Positions 16,846 through 25,228 of a stretch of 64,000 bases of DNA are shown here, piece after piece (position 1 is the first letter of the stretch; the number at the start of each line of letters is the position of its first letter). The stretch is from the NCBI RefSeq assembly GCF_001426995.1, contig NZ_LMFY01000003.1, positions 1 through 64,000 of the forward strand. The letters are read 5' to 3'. The position numbers and the translations under genes were made by a program. The notes beneath the pieces are model-generated. The model saw nothing but the letters and a program-made list of their open reading frames with translations, was not told the DNA's origin and searched no databases. Source of the DNA: Microbacterium sp. Root553. Its GTDB lineage: Bacteria; Actinomycetota; Actinomycetes; Actinomycetales; Microbacteriaceae.

Positions 16846-17578
16846 CCCCGGGCCGCTGATCGGCGTCACCACCTATCTGGAGAGGGCGCAGCAGGGGGTG
16901 TGGGATGTGCGGGCGGCGTTCCTCCCCGAGCAGTACCTCACGAGCGTGACCTCCTCCGGTGGCATCGCTCTTCTCCTCCCTCCGCAGGATCCGGATGCCG
17001 CGGACGCGGCGATCTCCGGCATGGACGGTCTCGTGCTCTCCGGCGGAGCGGACGTCGCCCCCGAGCTGTACGGGGAGGACCGGCATCCGCTCACCGACCC
17101 CGCCCGCGTCGACCGCGACGCGTGGGAGCTCGCGCTGTTCCGCGCCGCGGAGCGGCGGGGCATCCCGGTGCTGGCGATCTGCCGCGGCCTGCAGCTCGTG
17201 AACGTCGCGCGAGGCGGCAGTCTCCAGCAGCACCTGCCCGAATCGCTCGGTACCGAGAAGTACCGCATCGGCGGCGGCGTCTTCGCCGAGAACGACGTGA
17301 GGGTCTCGAACGAGACGCCATTCGCAGAGATCATCGGCGAGACCGAGATGCGCGTGCACAGCTACCACCACCAGGGAGTGGACCGTCTCGGCGACGGGCT
17401 CGTGGCGGCCGCGCACTCCGACGACGGACTCGTGCAGGCGTTCGTCGACACGTCGGCCGGACACATCGTCGGCGTCCAATGGCACCCGGAGGAGAACGCC
17501 GAGGACCGACGTCTCTTCACCGATCTCGTCTCACAGGCCCGTGCGTTCGCCGCACGGCGGAAGGAGGACGCCCGATGA
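16826..17578 (+). CDS. Class I glutamine amidotransferase, gamma-Glu hydrolase (PuuD-like)
   Basis: A 250-residue peptidase C26 family hydrolase, predicted to cleave the gamma-glutamyl bond at the end of the pathway and release glutamate. The nucleophile is C119 in AICRGLQ; H221 and E223 in GVQWHPEE complete the triad. The start is a GTG inside the last codons of the ligase gene. The stop overlaps the start of the aldehyde dehydrogenase gene as ATGA. PuuD itself acts on gamma-glutamyl-GABA; here gamma-glutamylglycine is the likely substrate if ethanolamine is the input. Confidence 0.9.
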   Translation: MASSASDPGPLIGVTTYLERAQQGVWDVRAAFLPEQYLTSVTSSGGIALLLPPQDPDAADAAISGMDGLVLSGGADVAPELYGEDRHPLTDPARVDRDAWELALFRAAERRGIPVLAICRGLQLVNVARGGSLQQHLPESLGTEKYRIGGGVFAENDVRVSNETPFAEIIGETEMRVHSYHHQGVDRLGDGLVAAAHSDDGLVQAFVDTSAGHIVGVQWHPEENAEDRRLFTDLVSQARAFAARRKEDAR

Positions 17579-18933
17579 GCGCGTTCACAGTCATCAACCC
17601 CTCGACCGGAACGGCGATCCGCGACGTCGCGCGCGCCGACATCGGCCAGACGGATGCCGCCATCGCCCGAGCCGTCGCGGCGCAGCGCCGGTGGGCGGCG
17701 CTCGCCCCGGTCGCCCGCGCCGACGCGCTGCGAGCGTTCGCGCGCACGGTCGAGGGGGCAGCCGAGGAGCTCGCACAGCTCGAGGTGCTGAACTCCGGGC
17801 ACCCGATCGGCTCCGCGCGCTGGGAGGCGGGTCACGTCGCCCAGGTGCTCAACTACTATTCCGCCGACCCCGAGCGTCTCTCGGGGCGGCAGATCCCGGT
17901 GGCCGGCGGGCTCGACGTCACCTTCCACGACCCGTACGGCGTGGTCGGGGTCATCGTTCCGTGGAACTTCCCCATGACGATCGCCGCGTGGGCGTTCGCG
18001 CCCGCGCTCGCCGCGGGCAACGCCGTGGTGCTCAAGCCCGCAGAGCTCACGCCGCTGACCGCGATCCGGCTCGGAGAGCTCGCCCTCGAAGCGGGCCTGC
18101 CCGAGGGGCTGTTCGAGGTCGTCACCGGTTCGGGGTCGGTCGTCGGACAGCGGCTCGTCGAGCACCCCCATGTCCGCAAGGTCGTGTTCACCGGGTCGAC
18201 CGAGGTCGGCATCGAGGTCGCCGCCGGGTGCGCGCGGGCGCTCAAGCCGGTGACTCTCGAGCTCGGTGGCAAGAGCGCGAACATCGTGTTCGACGACGCC
18301 GACCTCGAGAGGGCGGCTGCGGCCGTGCCGGGTTCGGTGTTCGACAACGCGGGCCAGGACTGCTGTGCCCGCAGCCGGCTGCTCGTGCAGCGTTCGGTGT
18401 ACGACCGGTTCCTCGAGCTGCTCGAACCGGCGGTCGCCGCCTGGCGGGTCGGCGACCCGTCGAGCAGCGACACCGACATGGGGCCGCTCATCTCGGCCGC
18501 GCATCGCGACACTGTGGCGGGATTCCTCGACGGCGCGGACATCGCCTTCCGCGGCAGCGCACCCGAGGGCGACGGCTTCTGGTTCGCCCCGGCCGTGGTG
18601 CTCGCCGATCCGGACGACCGGATCGCCCAGCAGGAGGTCTTCGGGCCCGTGGTCGCCGTGATGCCGTTCGACGACGAGGCCGACGCGATCCGGCTCGCCA
18701 ACGACACCGTCTACGGTCTCGCGGGCTCACTCTGGACCGAGAACCTGGGCCGCGGGGTGCGGGTGTCTCGCGCGGTGCAGAGCGGCGTGCTCTCGGTCAA
18801 CTCGCACTCCTCGGTGCGGTACGCGACGCCGTTCGGCGGCATGAAGGCCTCGGGCCTCGGGCGAGAGCTCGGACCGGACGCCGCCGAGCACTTCACCGAG
18901 ACCAAGAACGTCTTCTTCGCGACCGACGACTGA
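17575..18933 (+). CDS. NAD(P)-dependent aldehyde dehydrogenase
   Basis: A 452-residue aldehyde dehydrogenase. N131 in PWNFP, E229 in LELGGK and the nucleophile C263 in NAGQDCCA are present; a second cysteine directly follows. A strong AAGGAGG site lies just before the start. The gene is placed between the amidotransferase and the SDR, so it probably oxidises the gamma-glutamylated aldehyde to the acid. It is a little shorter than many family members at the N terminus, but the whole catalytic core is there. Confidence 0.9.
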   Translation: MSAFTVINPSTGTAIRDVARADIGQTDAAIARAVAAQRRWAALAPVARADALRAFARTVEGAAEELAQLEVLNSGHPIGSARWEAGHVAQVLNYYSADPERLSGRQIPVAGGLDVTFHDPYGVVGVIVPWNFPMTIAAWAFAPALAAGNAVVLKPAELTPLTAIRLGELALEAGLPEGLFEVVTGSGSVVGQRLVEHPHVRKVVFTGSTEVGIEVAAGCARALKPVTLELGGKSANIVFDDADLERAAAAVPGSVFDNAGQDCCARSRLLVQRSVYDRFLELLEPAVAAWRVGDPSSSDTDMGPLISAAHRDTVAGFLDGADIAFRGSAPEGDGFWFAPAVVLADPDDRIAQQEVFGPVVAVMPFDDEADAIRLANDTVYGLAGSLWTENLGRGVRVSRAVQSGVLSVNSHSSVRYATPFGGMKASGLGRELGPDAAEHFTETKNVFFATDD

Positions 18934-18979
18934 TCACGCACACAGATTTCCGCATCCCCACCCTGCATCGGAGAAACAC

Positions 18980-19759
18980 ATGAGCATCGATCTGACCCAG
19001 CGACTCAAGGACCGCGTCGCCATCATCACGGGAGGGGCGAGCGGGATCGGCTTCGCCACCGCCCAGCGCTTCGCAGCCGAGGGGGCGTTCGTCGTCATCG
19101 CCGACGTCGATCCCGCCACGGGAGAAGCGGCCGCAGCAGACGTGGGCGGCGTGTTCCGCCCGGTCGACGTCGCCGACGAGGAGAAGGTGAACACGCTGTT
19201 CGACGGCGTGGCCGCCGAGTTCGGCCGCATCGACATCGCGTTCAACAACGCGGGGATCTCGCCGGCGGAAGACGACTCGATCGAGACGACCGAGCTGCCG
19301 GCCTGGGACCGGGTGCAGGACGTCAACCTCAAGAGCGTGTACCTCTGCAGCCGGGCGGCACTCCGCCACATGGTGCCTGCGGGCCGAGGGTCGATCATCA
19401 ACACGGCCTCGTTCGTCGCCCTGCTCGGATCGGCCACCTCGCAGATCAGCTACACGGCGTCGAAGGGCGGCGTGCTCGCGATGTCGCGCGAGCTCGGCGT
19501 GCAGTTCGCCCGTCAGGGAGTGCGCGTGAACGCCCTGTGCCCCGGGCCCGTGAACACCCCGCTGCTGCAGGAGCTGTTCGCGAAGGACCCCGAGCGCGCG
19601 CAGCGACGCCTCGTGCATGTGCCGATGGGACGCTTTGCGGAGCCGTCCGAGCTCGCGGCGGCCGTGGCCTTCCTCGCCTCGGACGACTCCTCGTTCATCA
19701 CCGCCAGCGCCTTCGTCGTCGACGGCGGCATCACCAACGCCTACGTCACCCCGCTGTGA
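18980..19759 (+). CDS. Short-chain dehydrogenase/reductase
   Basis: A 259-residue NAD(P)-dependent oxidoreductase of the classical SDR type. The cofactor motif TGGASGIG lies at 17-24, NNAG at 89-92, and the catalytic set is S144, Y158 and K162 in the SYTASKGG region. It follows the aldehyde dehydrogenase by 46 bases with a separate ribosome-binding site. In a gamma-glutamylethanolamide route an alcohol dehydrogenase is needed before the aldehyde dehydrogenase, and this gene fits that step. The substrate is inferred from position only. Confidence 0.88.
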   Translation: MSIDLTQRLKDRVAIITGGASGIGFATAQRFAAEGAFVVIADVDPATGEAAAADVGGVFRPVDVADEEKVNTLFDGVAAEFGRIDIAFNNAGISPAEDDSIETTELPAWDRVQDVNLKSVYLCSRAALRHMVPAGRGSIINTASFVALLGSATSQISYTASKGGVLAMSRELGVQFARQGVRVNALCPGPVNTPLLQELFAKDPERAQRRLVHVPMGRFAEPSELAAAVAFLASDDSSFITASAFVVDGGITNAYVTPL

Positions 19760-19793
19760 AGCGGGATCATGTCGCTGTGACAGTGTGAAGGAC

Positions 19794-20522
19794 ATGAGCG
19801 AGCACCTTCCCGACGGCGATCTCGTCGAGGTGCGCCGGGCCGTCTACCGGCCGCTGCGACGGGGCAATGCGCTCGAGGACGCGGTCGCTCGCCTCGTCCA
19901 GACGATCCGCCTCGGCGTGGTCGCGCCGGGGGAGTCGCTGCCGCCGGAGCGCGAGCTCGCGGCATCCTTCGGCGTCAGCCGCGACACCGTCCGTGAAGCG
20001 ATCCGCGAACTCGCCGACACCGGGTACCTGGTGCCCAAGAGGGGTCGGTACGGCGGCACGTTCGTCGCCGACCCGCTGCCCCATCCCTCGGATGCCGGGG
20101 CCGTGACCGCCACCGAGGTCGACGACGTGCTCGGCCTTCGACGTGTCCTCGAGACCGGCGCAGCCCGTGCGGCTGCCGGACGGTCGCTGGACGCCGCGAC
20201 CCGCGCCGACCTGTGGGCGCGCCATGAGGCGGCCCTGCCGGCCGGTCCCGAGGAGTACCGGCGCCTCGACACCCTGCTGCACCTCGCGATCGCCGAGGCC
20301 GCCGGCATCCCCTCCCTCGTCGCGCTGGTCGCCGAGAACCGGGCCGACGTCAACGCCTGGCTCGACACCTTCCCGCTGATGCCCCGCAACATCCAGCACT
20401 CGGGAGAGCAGCACGAGCAGATCGTCTCGGCCATCCTCGCCGGACGGCCCGACGCCGCAGAGGCGGCGATGCGCGATCACCTCGCCGGCTCCGAGTCGCT
20501 GCTGCGCGGCTTCCTGGTCTGA
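19794..20522 (+). CDS. FadR-type GntR regulator
   Basis: A 242-residue regulator. The N-terminal winged helix (about 25-90) has LPPERELAASFGVSRDTVREAI and a following wing with GRYGGTFV. The C-terminal all-helical FCD domain (about 105-235) includes the metal- or ligand-binding histidines in LLHLAIAEAAG and QHSGEQHEQIV. It is the last gene of the ligase/amidotransferase/dehydrogenase cluster and probably controls it. The word TGTGACAGT just upstream also occurs in the permease/ligase divergent region, which suggests shared regulation by this protein. Confidence 0.9.
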   Translation: MSEHLPDGDLVEVRRAVYRPLRRGNALEDAVARLVQTIRLGVVAPGESLPPERELAASFGVSRDTVREAIRELADTGYLVPKRGRYGGTFVADPLPHPSDAGAVTATEVDDVLGLRRVLETGAARAAAGRSLDAATRADLWARHEAALPAGPEEYRRLDTLLHLAIAEAAGIPSLVALVAENRADVNAWLDTFPLMPRNIQHSGEQHEQIVSAILAGRPDAAEAAMRDHLAGSESLLRGFLV

Positions 20523-20543
20523 CGCCGCGCAGCCGCACTCGGA

Positions 20544-21932
20544 TCAGCTGCGGGCGTGCTCGTCGGCGACCGACAGCGCCTCGTCGAGAACCGCCAGACC
20601 GCGCACCAGGTCGTCCTCCTCGATCACGAGGGGAGGCGCCACATGCATGCGGTTGAAGTGCGTGAACGGCCAGACGCCGGCCTTCTTCGCCGCCGCGGCG
20701 AAGGCGCCCATGGGAGCGGCATCCGCTCCGCTCGCGTTGAACGGCACGAGCGGCTCGCGGGTCTCCTTGTCGCGCACCAGCTCCACTGCCCAGAACAGTC
20801 CGCGGCCGCGCACCTCGCCGACGCTCGGGTGGCTGTCGACCCAGTGGCGCAGGGTCGGCTCGACGATGCGCGCGCCGAGGTCGCGCACCCGCTCGAGGAT
20901 GCCGTCGCGGCGGAACACCTCGAACGTCGCGACACCCGCGGCGCACGCGAGCGGGTGGCCCGAATAGGTCAGTCCGCCGGCGAAGGGCGTGGTGTCGAAC
21001 GCCTTGGCGATGCGCTCCGAGATCACGACGCCGCCGAGCGGCACGTAGCCCGAGTTCACGCCCTTGGCGAAGGTGATCAGGTCGGGGCGCCCGTCGTACG
21101 CGTCGATCCCGAACCATTCCCCCAGGCGCCCGAAGCCGACCATGACCTCGTCGGCGATGTAGACGATGCCGTACCGGTCGCACAGCTCGCGCACTCCGGG
21201 CAGGTATCCGGGCGGCGGCACGAGCACGCCGTTCGTGCCGACGACGGTCTCGATGATGATCGCGGCGATGGTCTGCGGTCCTTCGAGCTGGATCGTCTGC
21301 TCGAGGTGGGCGAGTGCGCGTTCGGACTCCTGCTCGGGAGTCTCGGCGTGGAACGGGGAGCGGTAGAGGTAGGGGCCGAAGAAGCGCACGGCTCCCGAGT
21401 CGGGCGTGCCGTTCGCCCAGCGGCGGGGGTCGCCCGTCAGAGAGATCGCGGTCGCGGTGGACCCGTGATAGCTGCGGTACATCGAGAGCACCTTGTGGCG
21501 ACCGGTCGACTGACGCGCCATGCGCACCGCGTACTCGTTGGCCTCGGCGCCGCCGTTCGTGAAGAAGACCTTCTCGAACCCCTCGGGCGCGACCTCGACG
21601 ATGAGCCGGGCGAGCTCGCCCCGCACGTCGTTGGCCATCGCGGGCTGGATCGTCGAGAGACGTCCGGCCTGCTGCTGAATCGCTGCGACCAGATCGGGAT
21701 GCTGGTGCCCGAGGTTCAGGTTCACCAGCTGGCTCGAGAAGTCGAGGTAGGCGTTGCCGGCGTAGTCCCAGAACGTCGAGCCCTCGCCCGCCGCGACGGG
21801 CAGCGGATCGATCAGGCCCTGCGCGCTCCAGGAGTGGAAGACGTGGCCGCGGTCATCCGCTCTCACCTGCGCCTCGGCCTCGGGCGCCGGCAGGGAGTGC
21901 GATCCGCCGTGGCGATCGGTGTAGTTCGTCAT
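20544..21932 (-). CDS. Class III aminotransferase (beta-alanine/omega-amino acid type)
   Basis: A 462-residue PLP enzyme. D261 in IADEVMVGFGRLG and the PLP lysine K290 in ITFAKGVNSGYVPLGG identify fold type I class III. It lies 14 bases downstream of a CoA-acylating methylmalonate/malonate-semialdehyde dehydrogenase on the same strand. A semialdehyde product is therefore likely, for example from beta-alanine or 3-aminoisobutyrate. It converges with the FadR-type gene, with 21 bases between the stops. The exact amino donor cannot be read from the sequence. Confidence 0.88.
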   Translation of the reverse strand: MTNYTDRHGGSHSLPAPEAEAQVRADDRGHVFHSWSAQGLIDPLPVAAGEGSTFWDYAGNAYLDFSSQLVNLNLGHQHPDLVAAIQQQAGRLSTIQPAMANDVRGELARLIVEVAPEGFEKVFFTNGGAEANEYAVRMARQSTGRHKVLSMYRSYHGSTATAISLTGDPRRWANGTPDSGAVRFFGPYLYRSPFHAETPEQESERALAHLEQTIQLEGPQTIAAIIIETVVGTNGVLVPPPGYLPGVRELCDRYGIVYIADEVMVGFGRLGEWFGIDAYDGRPDLITFAKGVNSGYVPLGGVVISERIAKAFDTTPFAGGLTYSGHPLACAAGVATFEVFRRDGILERVRDLGARIVEPTLRHWVDSHPSVGEVRGRGLFWAVELVRDKETREPLVPFNASGADAAPMGAFAAAAKKAGVWPFTHFNRMHVAPPLVIEEDDLVRGLAVLDEALSVADEHARS

Positions 21933-21946
21933 CGTGGTCGCTCCGG

Positions 21947-23431
21947 TCAGTGGTTGCTCGGGAAGCCCAGGTCGATCTGCGAGGGCGTGTGGTCGGGCCA
22001 GCGGGTGGTGACCACCTTCGACCGAGTGTAGAAGTGCACCGACTCGGGGCCGTAGATGTGCGAGTCGCCGAACAGCGAGTCCTTCCATCCGCCGAACGAG
22101 TAGGCGCCGATCGGCACGGGGATCGGCACGTTGACGCCGACCATGCCGACCTCGATGTCGAACTCGTACTGGCGGGCGGTGCCGCCGTCGCGCGTGAAGA
22201 TCGCGGTGCCGTTGCCGTACGCGTTGGAGTTCACGAGCTCGACCGCGTCGACGTACGTCTCGACGCGCACCACCGAGAGCACCGGGCCGAAGATCTCGTC
22301 GTCGTACACCGCCATGCCCGGGGCGACCTGATCGATGAGACTGACCCCGAGGAAGAATCCCTCGGAATCGAACTGTTTCGTCGTGCCGTCGACGACCACC
22401 GTCGCGCCCTCGGCCGCAGCCCCCGTCACATACGCGGCGACACGGTCGCGATGCTCGCGGGTGATGAGCGGACCCATCTCGCTCGCGGCATCCGTGCCCG
22501 CACCGATCGAGAGGCCGTCGATGCGCGAGGCGATCGCGGCGACCAGGTCGTCGGCGACGTCACCCACCGCGACGAGCACCGAGACCGCCATGCAGCGCTC
22601 GCCGGCCGAGCCGTACGCAGCCGAGACGGCGGCGTCCGCCGCGGCGTCGATGTCGGCGTCCGGCATCACGACCATGTGGTTTTTCGCGCCGCCGAGTGCC
22701 TGGACGCGCTTGCCGGCATTCGCCGCCCGCTGGTAGATCGAGCGGGCGATGGGGGTCGAGCCCACGAAGCTGATCGCGTTCACGCGCGGCGACTCGAGCA
22801 GTGCGTCGACGGCCTCCTTGTCGCCGTGCACGACGTTGAGCACGCCGTCGGGAAGACCGGCCTCCCGGAAGAGCTTCGCGATCCAGACCGACGCCGAAGG
22901 GTCCTTCTCGCTCGGCTTGAGCACGACCGTGTTGCCGCACGCGATGGCCGAGGCGACCATCCACAGGGGCACCATCACGGGGAAGTTGAACGGCGTGATC
23001 GCGGCGACGACGCCGACCGGCTGCTTGACCGAGTGCACGTCGACCCCGCGGGAGACCTGCTCGCTGCGCTCGCCCTTCAGCAGATGCACGAGACCGGCGG
23101 CGAACTCGACGTTCTCGATGCCGCGTGAGACCTCGCCCGCGGCATCCGAGAGCACCTTGCCGTGCTCTGAGGTGACGATCGCCGCGAGCTCGGGGGTGCG
23201 CTCCTTGAGCAGCTGGCGCAGACGGAAGAACACATCGGCACGCTTGATCAGGCTCGTCTCGCGCCACGCGGGTGCCGCGGCTGCGGCGGCGGCGATCGCG
23301 GAGTCGACCTCGGCGGTCGACGCGAAGGCGACCTGCTTCGACACCTGACCGGTGGCGGGGTCGAAGACCTGGCCGGTGCGAGCCGCCTCGGCGGTCTCCA
23401 CTCCGTTGATGACGTGACGGACGATGTCCAC
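21947..23431 (-). CDS. mmsA: CoA-acylating methylmalonate-semialdehyde dehydrogenase
   Basis: A 494-residue aldehyde dehydrogenase that converts methylmalonate or malonate semialdehyde to propionyl- or acetyl-CoA with NAD+ and CoA, releasing CO2. Family features are TPFNFPVMVPLWM near 146-158, LGGAKNH at 246-252 and the nucleophile C280 in AGERCMA. The GTG start is chosen because AGGAGT lies just upstream and the family begins with a segment like VRHVINGV. It forms an operon with the aminotransferase and diverges from a PucR-type regulator, in keeping with beta-alanine, pyrimidine or valine breakdown. Confidence 0.93.
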   Translation of the reverse strand: MDIVRHVINGVETAEAARTGQVFDPATGQVSKQVAFASTAEVDSAIAAAAAAAPAWRETSLIKRADVFFRLRQLLKERTPELAAIVTSEHGKVLSDAAGEVSRGIENVEFAAGLVHLLKGERSEQVSRGVDVHSVKQPVGVVAAITPFNFPVMVPLWMVASAIACGNTVVLKPSEKDPSASVWIAKLFREAGLPDGVLNVVHGDKEAVDALLESPRVNAISFVGSTPIARSIYQRAANAGKRVQALGGAKNHMVVMPDADIDAAADAAVSAAYGSAGERCMAVSVLVAVGDVADDLVAAIASRIDGLSIGAGTDAASEMGPLITREHRDRVAAYVTGAAAEGATVVVDGTTKQFDSEGFFLGVSLIDQVAPGMAVYDDEIFGPVLSVVRVETYVDAVELVNSNAYGNGTAIFTRDGGTARQYEFDIEVGMVGVNVPIPVPIGAYSFGGWKDSLFGDSHIYGPESVHFYTRSKVVTTRWPDHTPSQIDLGFPSNH

Positions 23432-23456
23432 GGGACTCCTTTGGGGTGTGAGGTCC

Positions 23457-23486
23457 GTATCGAACACTCTGACCGAGGGGCGATAC
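23457..23486. promoter_or_regulatory. Inverted repeat in the mmsA/pucR divergent region
   Basis: GTATCG at 23457-23462 and CGATAC at 23481-23486 form a perfect 6-bp inverted repeat with an 18-base spacer. It sits midway between two divergent starts, so it may be the binding site of the PucR-type regulator. No other copy was looked for systematically. Confidence 0.4.
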
Positions 23487-23529
23487 GCTGGCTTTCTCCA
23501 ATGATCACAGAGAGCGAGGAGCATCCGCG

Positions 23530-25068
23530 GTGTCAGAACGTAGCGAGATCGTCCGCGATCGGACAGTTCGTCCGACGGGTGCCGTCTTCCTGACGGTGGC
23601 TGATGTGCTCGCAGAGGCTGCGGTGCAGCAGGGCGAACCCGACGTGATCGTCGGCGGTGCCGCACTCGAGGCCGCCGTGCGCTGGGTGCATGTCTCCGAC
23701 AGTGTCGGGGTCGCCAGGCTGCTCGACGGCGGTGAGCTGCTGCTGACCACAGGGGCGGGGTGGCCGGTCGACGACGCCGAGCTGCGGGACTTCGCGTCGA
23801 GCCTGCATCGGGCGGGCATCGCCGGCATCGTGTTCGAGCTGAAGACCGCCCGGCAGGCGGTGCCTCAGCCGGTCGTCGATGTCTGCGCCACGGTGGGGCT
23901 GGCCCTCATCGCCCTCACGCACGAGGTCAAGTTCGTCGCCGTGACCGAGGCCGTGCACCATGCGCTGATCGCTGCGCAGACGCAGGCGCTGCGCGAAAGG
24001 CAGCGACTGCATGAACTCTTCACCGCGCTGAGCCTGCAGGGGGCCCCCGCCGACGTCGTGGTCTCCGAGACCGCTCGAGCACTCGGAGCCCCGGTCGTGC
24101 TCGAGAACCTCGCGCGCGAGGTGATCGCGACTGAGGGGCTCGGGATGCCGATCGCCGAGGTGCTGGAGAATCGTGGCACTGCCGAGACGGTGCCCGTGCA
24201 GGCGCGGGGGGCACGCTGGGGCACTCTCCTCGTGCTGCCGGGCCCTGCGCATCCCGCGGGTCGGGTCACGGTGCTCGAGCAGGGCGCGACGGCTCTCGCC
24301 TTCGGATGCATCGCCGACGGCGGCGACGCCGAATGGTCGCTGCTCGCTCAGCGTGGGGTCATCGACGATCTGCTCGGCGCGCGCTTCGCGAAGGCCGACG
24401 ACATCGACGCCCGGCTGCGCGCCGGAGGGTTCGCGCTCCGAGGCCGCCGCTGCCACGGGATCGTGGCACGCGGCAACGGCTCGATCAGCGAGCTCGCCTA
24501 CCGTGCGCGACAGGCCGGATTCGCCGTGATGGCGGCCCGCGTCGACCGAGACGACATGGCGCTGCTGTCGGTACCCGCATCCGCCGGGCTGTCCGACGAG
24601 GTTCTGCTGCGCATCGCCGGTCCCGACCGTGCCGTCTTCGTGGGACCGGTCGCCGACGACGTGATCGGTCTGCTCGGCTCCCTGCGTGCGGCGCGCGACC
24701 TGGCCGACAGCGATCGGGCCGATGCGGGTGCCCGTGTGCGCCGCGTCGACGATCGCCCGCTCGAGCGGCTCGTCGCCACGCTGCGTGACGACCACCGACT
24801 GCACGAGCACAGCGAGCGGATGCTGGCGCCTGTCGTGGCGTACGATCGCGAGCGCCGCGGCGATCTGCTCGACGTGCTGGCCGCCCTCGTCGCCCACCCC
24901 GGCAACCGTTCCGCGGCAGCTGCGGCGAGTCACCTGTCGCGATCGGTCTTCTACCAGCGGCTCACTCTGATCGGTGATCTGCTGGGCGCCGACCTCGATG
25001 ATGGCGAGACGATCGCGGCACTCCACCTGGCTCTTCTGGCGCGCCGCCGCACCTCACGGCCGGCCTGA
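23530..25068 (+). CDS. PucR-family transcriptional regulator
   Basis: A 512-residue regulator. The N-terminal PucR/purine-catabolism domain (about 20-140) is followed by a central GGDEF-like ligand region. The C-terminal HTH (about 440-505) reads [31 protein letters not shown], matching HTH_30. Translation starts at a GTG. It is divergent from the mmsA/aminotransferase operon, with 98 bases between, and probably activates that operon in response to its substrate. PucR proteins often act as activators of amine, purine or amino acid use. Confidence 0.9.
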   Translation: MSERSEIVRDRTVRPTGAVFLTVADVLAEAAVQQGEPDVIVGGAALEAAVRWVHVSDSVGVARLLDGGELLLTTGAGWPVDDAELRDFASSLHRAGIAGIVFELKTARQAVPQPVVDVCATVGLALIALTHEVKFVAVTEAVHHALIAAQTQALRERQRLHELFTALSLQGAPADVVVSETARALGAPVVLENLAREVIATEGLGMPIAEVLENRGTAETVPVQARGARWGTLLVLPGPAHPAGRVTVLEQGATALAFGCIADGGDAEWSLLAQRGVIDDLLGARFAKADDIDARLRAGGFALRGRRCHGIVARGNGSISELAYRARQAGFAVMAARVDRDDMALLSVPASAGLSDEVLLRIAGPDRAVFVGPVADDVIGLLGSLRAARDLADSDRADAGARVRRVDDRPLERLVATLRDDHRLHEHSERMLAPVVAYDRERRGDLLDVLAALVAHPGNRSAAAAASHLSRSVFYQRLTLIGDLLGADLDDGETIAALHLALLARRRTSRPA

Positions 25069-25084
25069 CGCCCCCGGCCTGACG

Positions 25085-25146
25085 CCACCGGCCCCGTCCG
25101 TTCCGGGGGCCGACACCACCGGCCCCGTCCGTTCCGGGGGCCGACA
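25085..25146. repeat. 31-bp tandem duplication
   Basis: Two identical 31-bp units, each beginning CCACCGGCCCCGTCCGTTCC, lie head to tail at 25085-25115 and 25116-25146. They occur just after the PucR-type gene. The end of the second unit forms the left arm of a large inverted repeat. Confidence 0.9.
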
Positions 25147-25204
25147 CGCCAGATGTCGATCCGATCCGGCAGGTTCGGCCGCTATGTGGCGTGTCGGCCC
25201 CCGG
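25134..25204. terminator. 18-bp perfect inverted repeat between convergent genes
   Basis: Arms at 25134-25151 and 25187-25204 are perfectly complementary over 18 bases (core GGGGGCCGACACGCCA) with a 35-base spacer. It lies between the stop of the PucR-type gene and the stop of the convergent aminotransferase gene, so a bidirectional terminator is likely. The large loop and lack of T runs are unusual. A fragment of the same motif (GGCCGACGCCACC) recurs at 25213-25225, so a REP-like dispersed element is an alternative. Confidence 0.6.
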
Positions 25205-25228
25205 ACTGCAGGGCCGACGCCACCAGGT

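Noticed and set aside
25085..25146. Possible CRISPR or integration site
   Set aside because: Only two directly adjacent copies occur, without spacers, and no cas or integrase gene is nearby.
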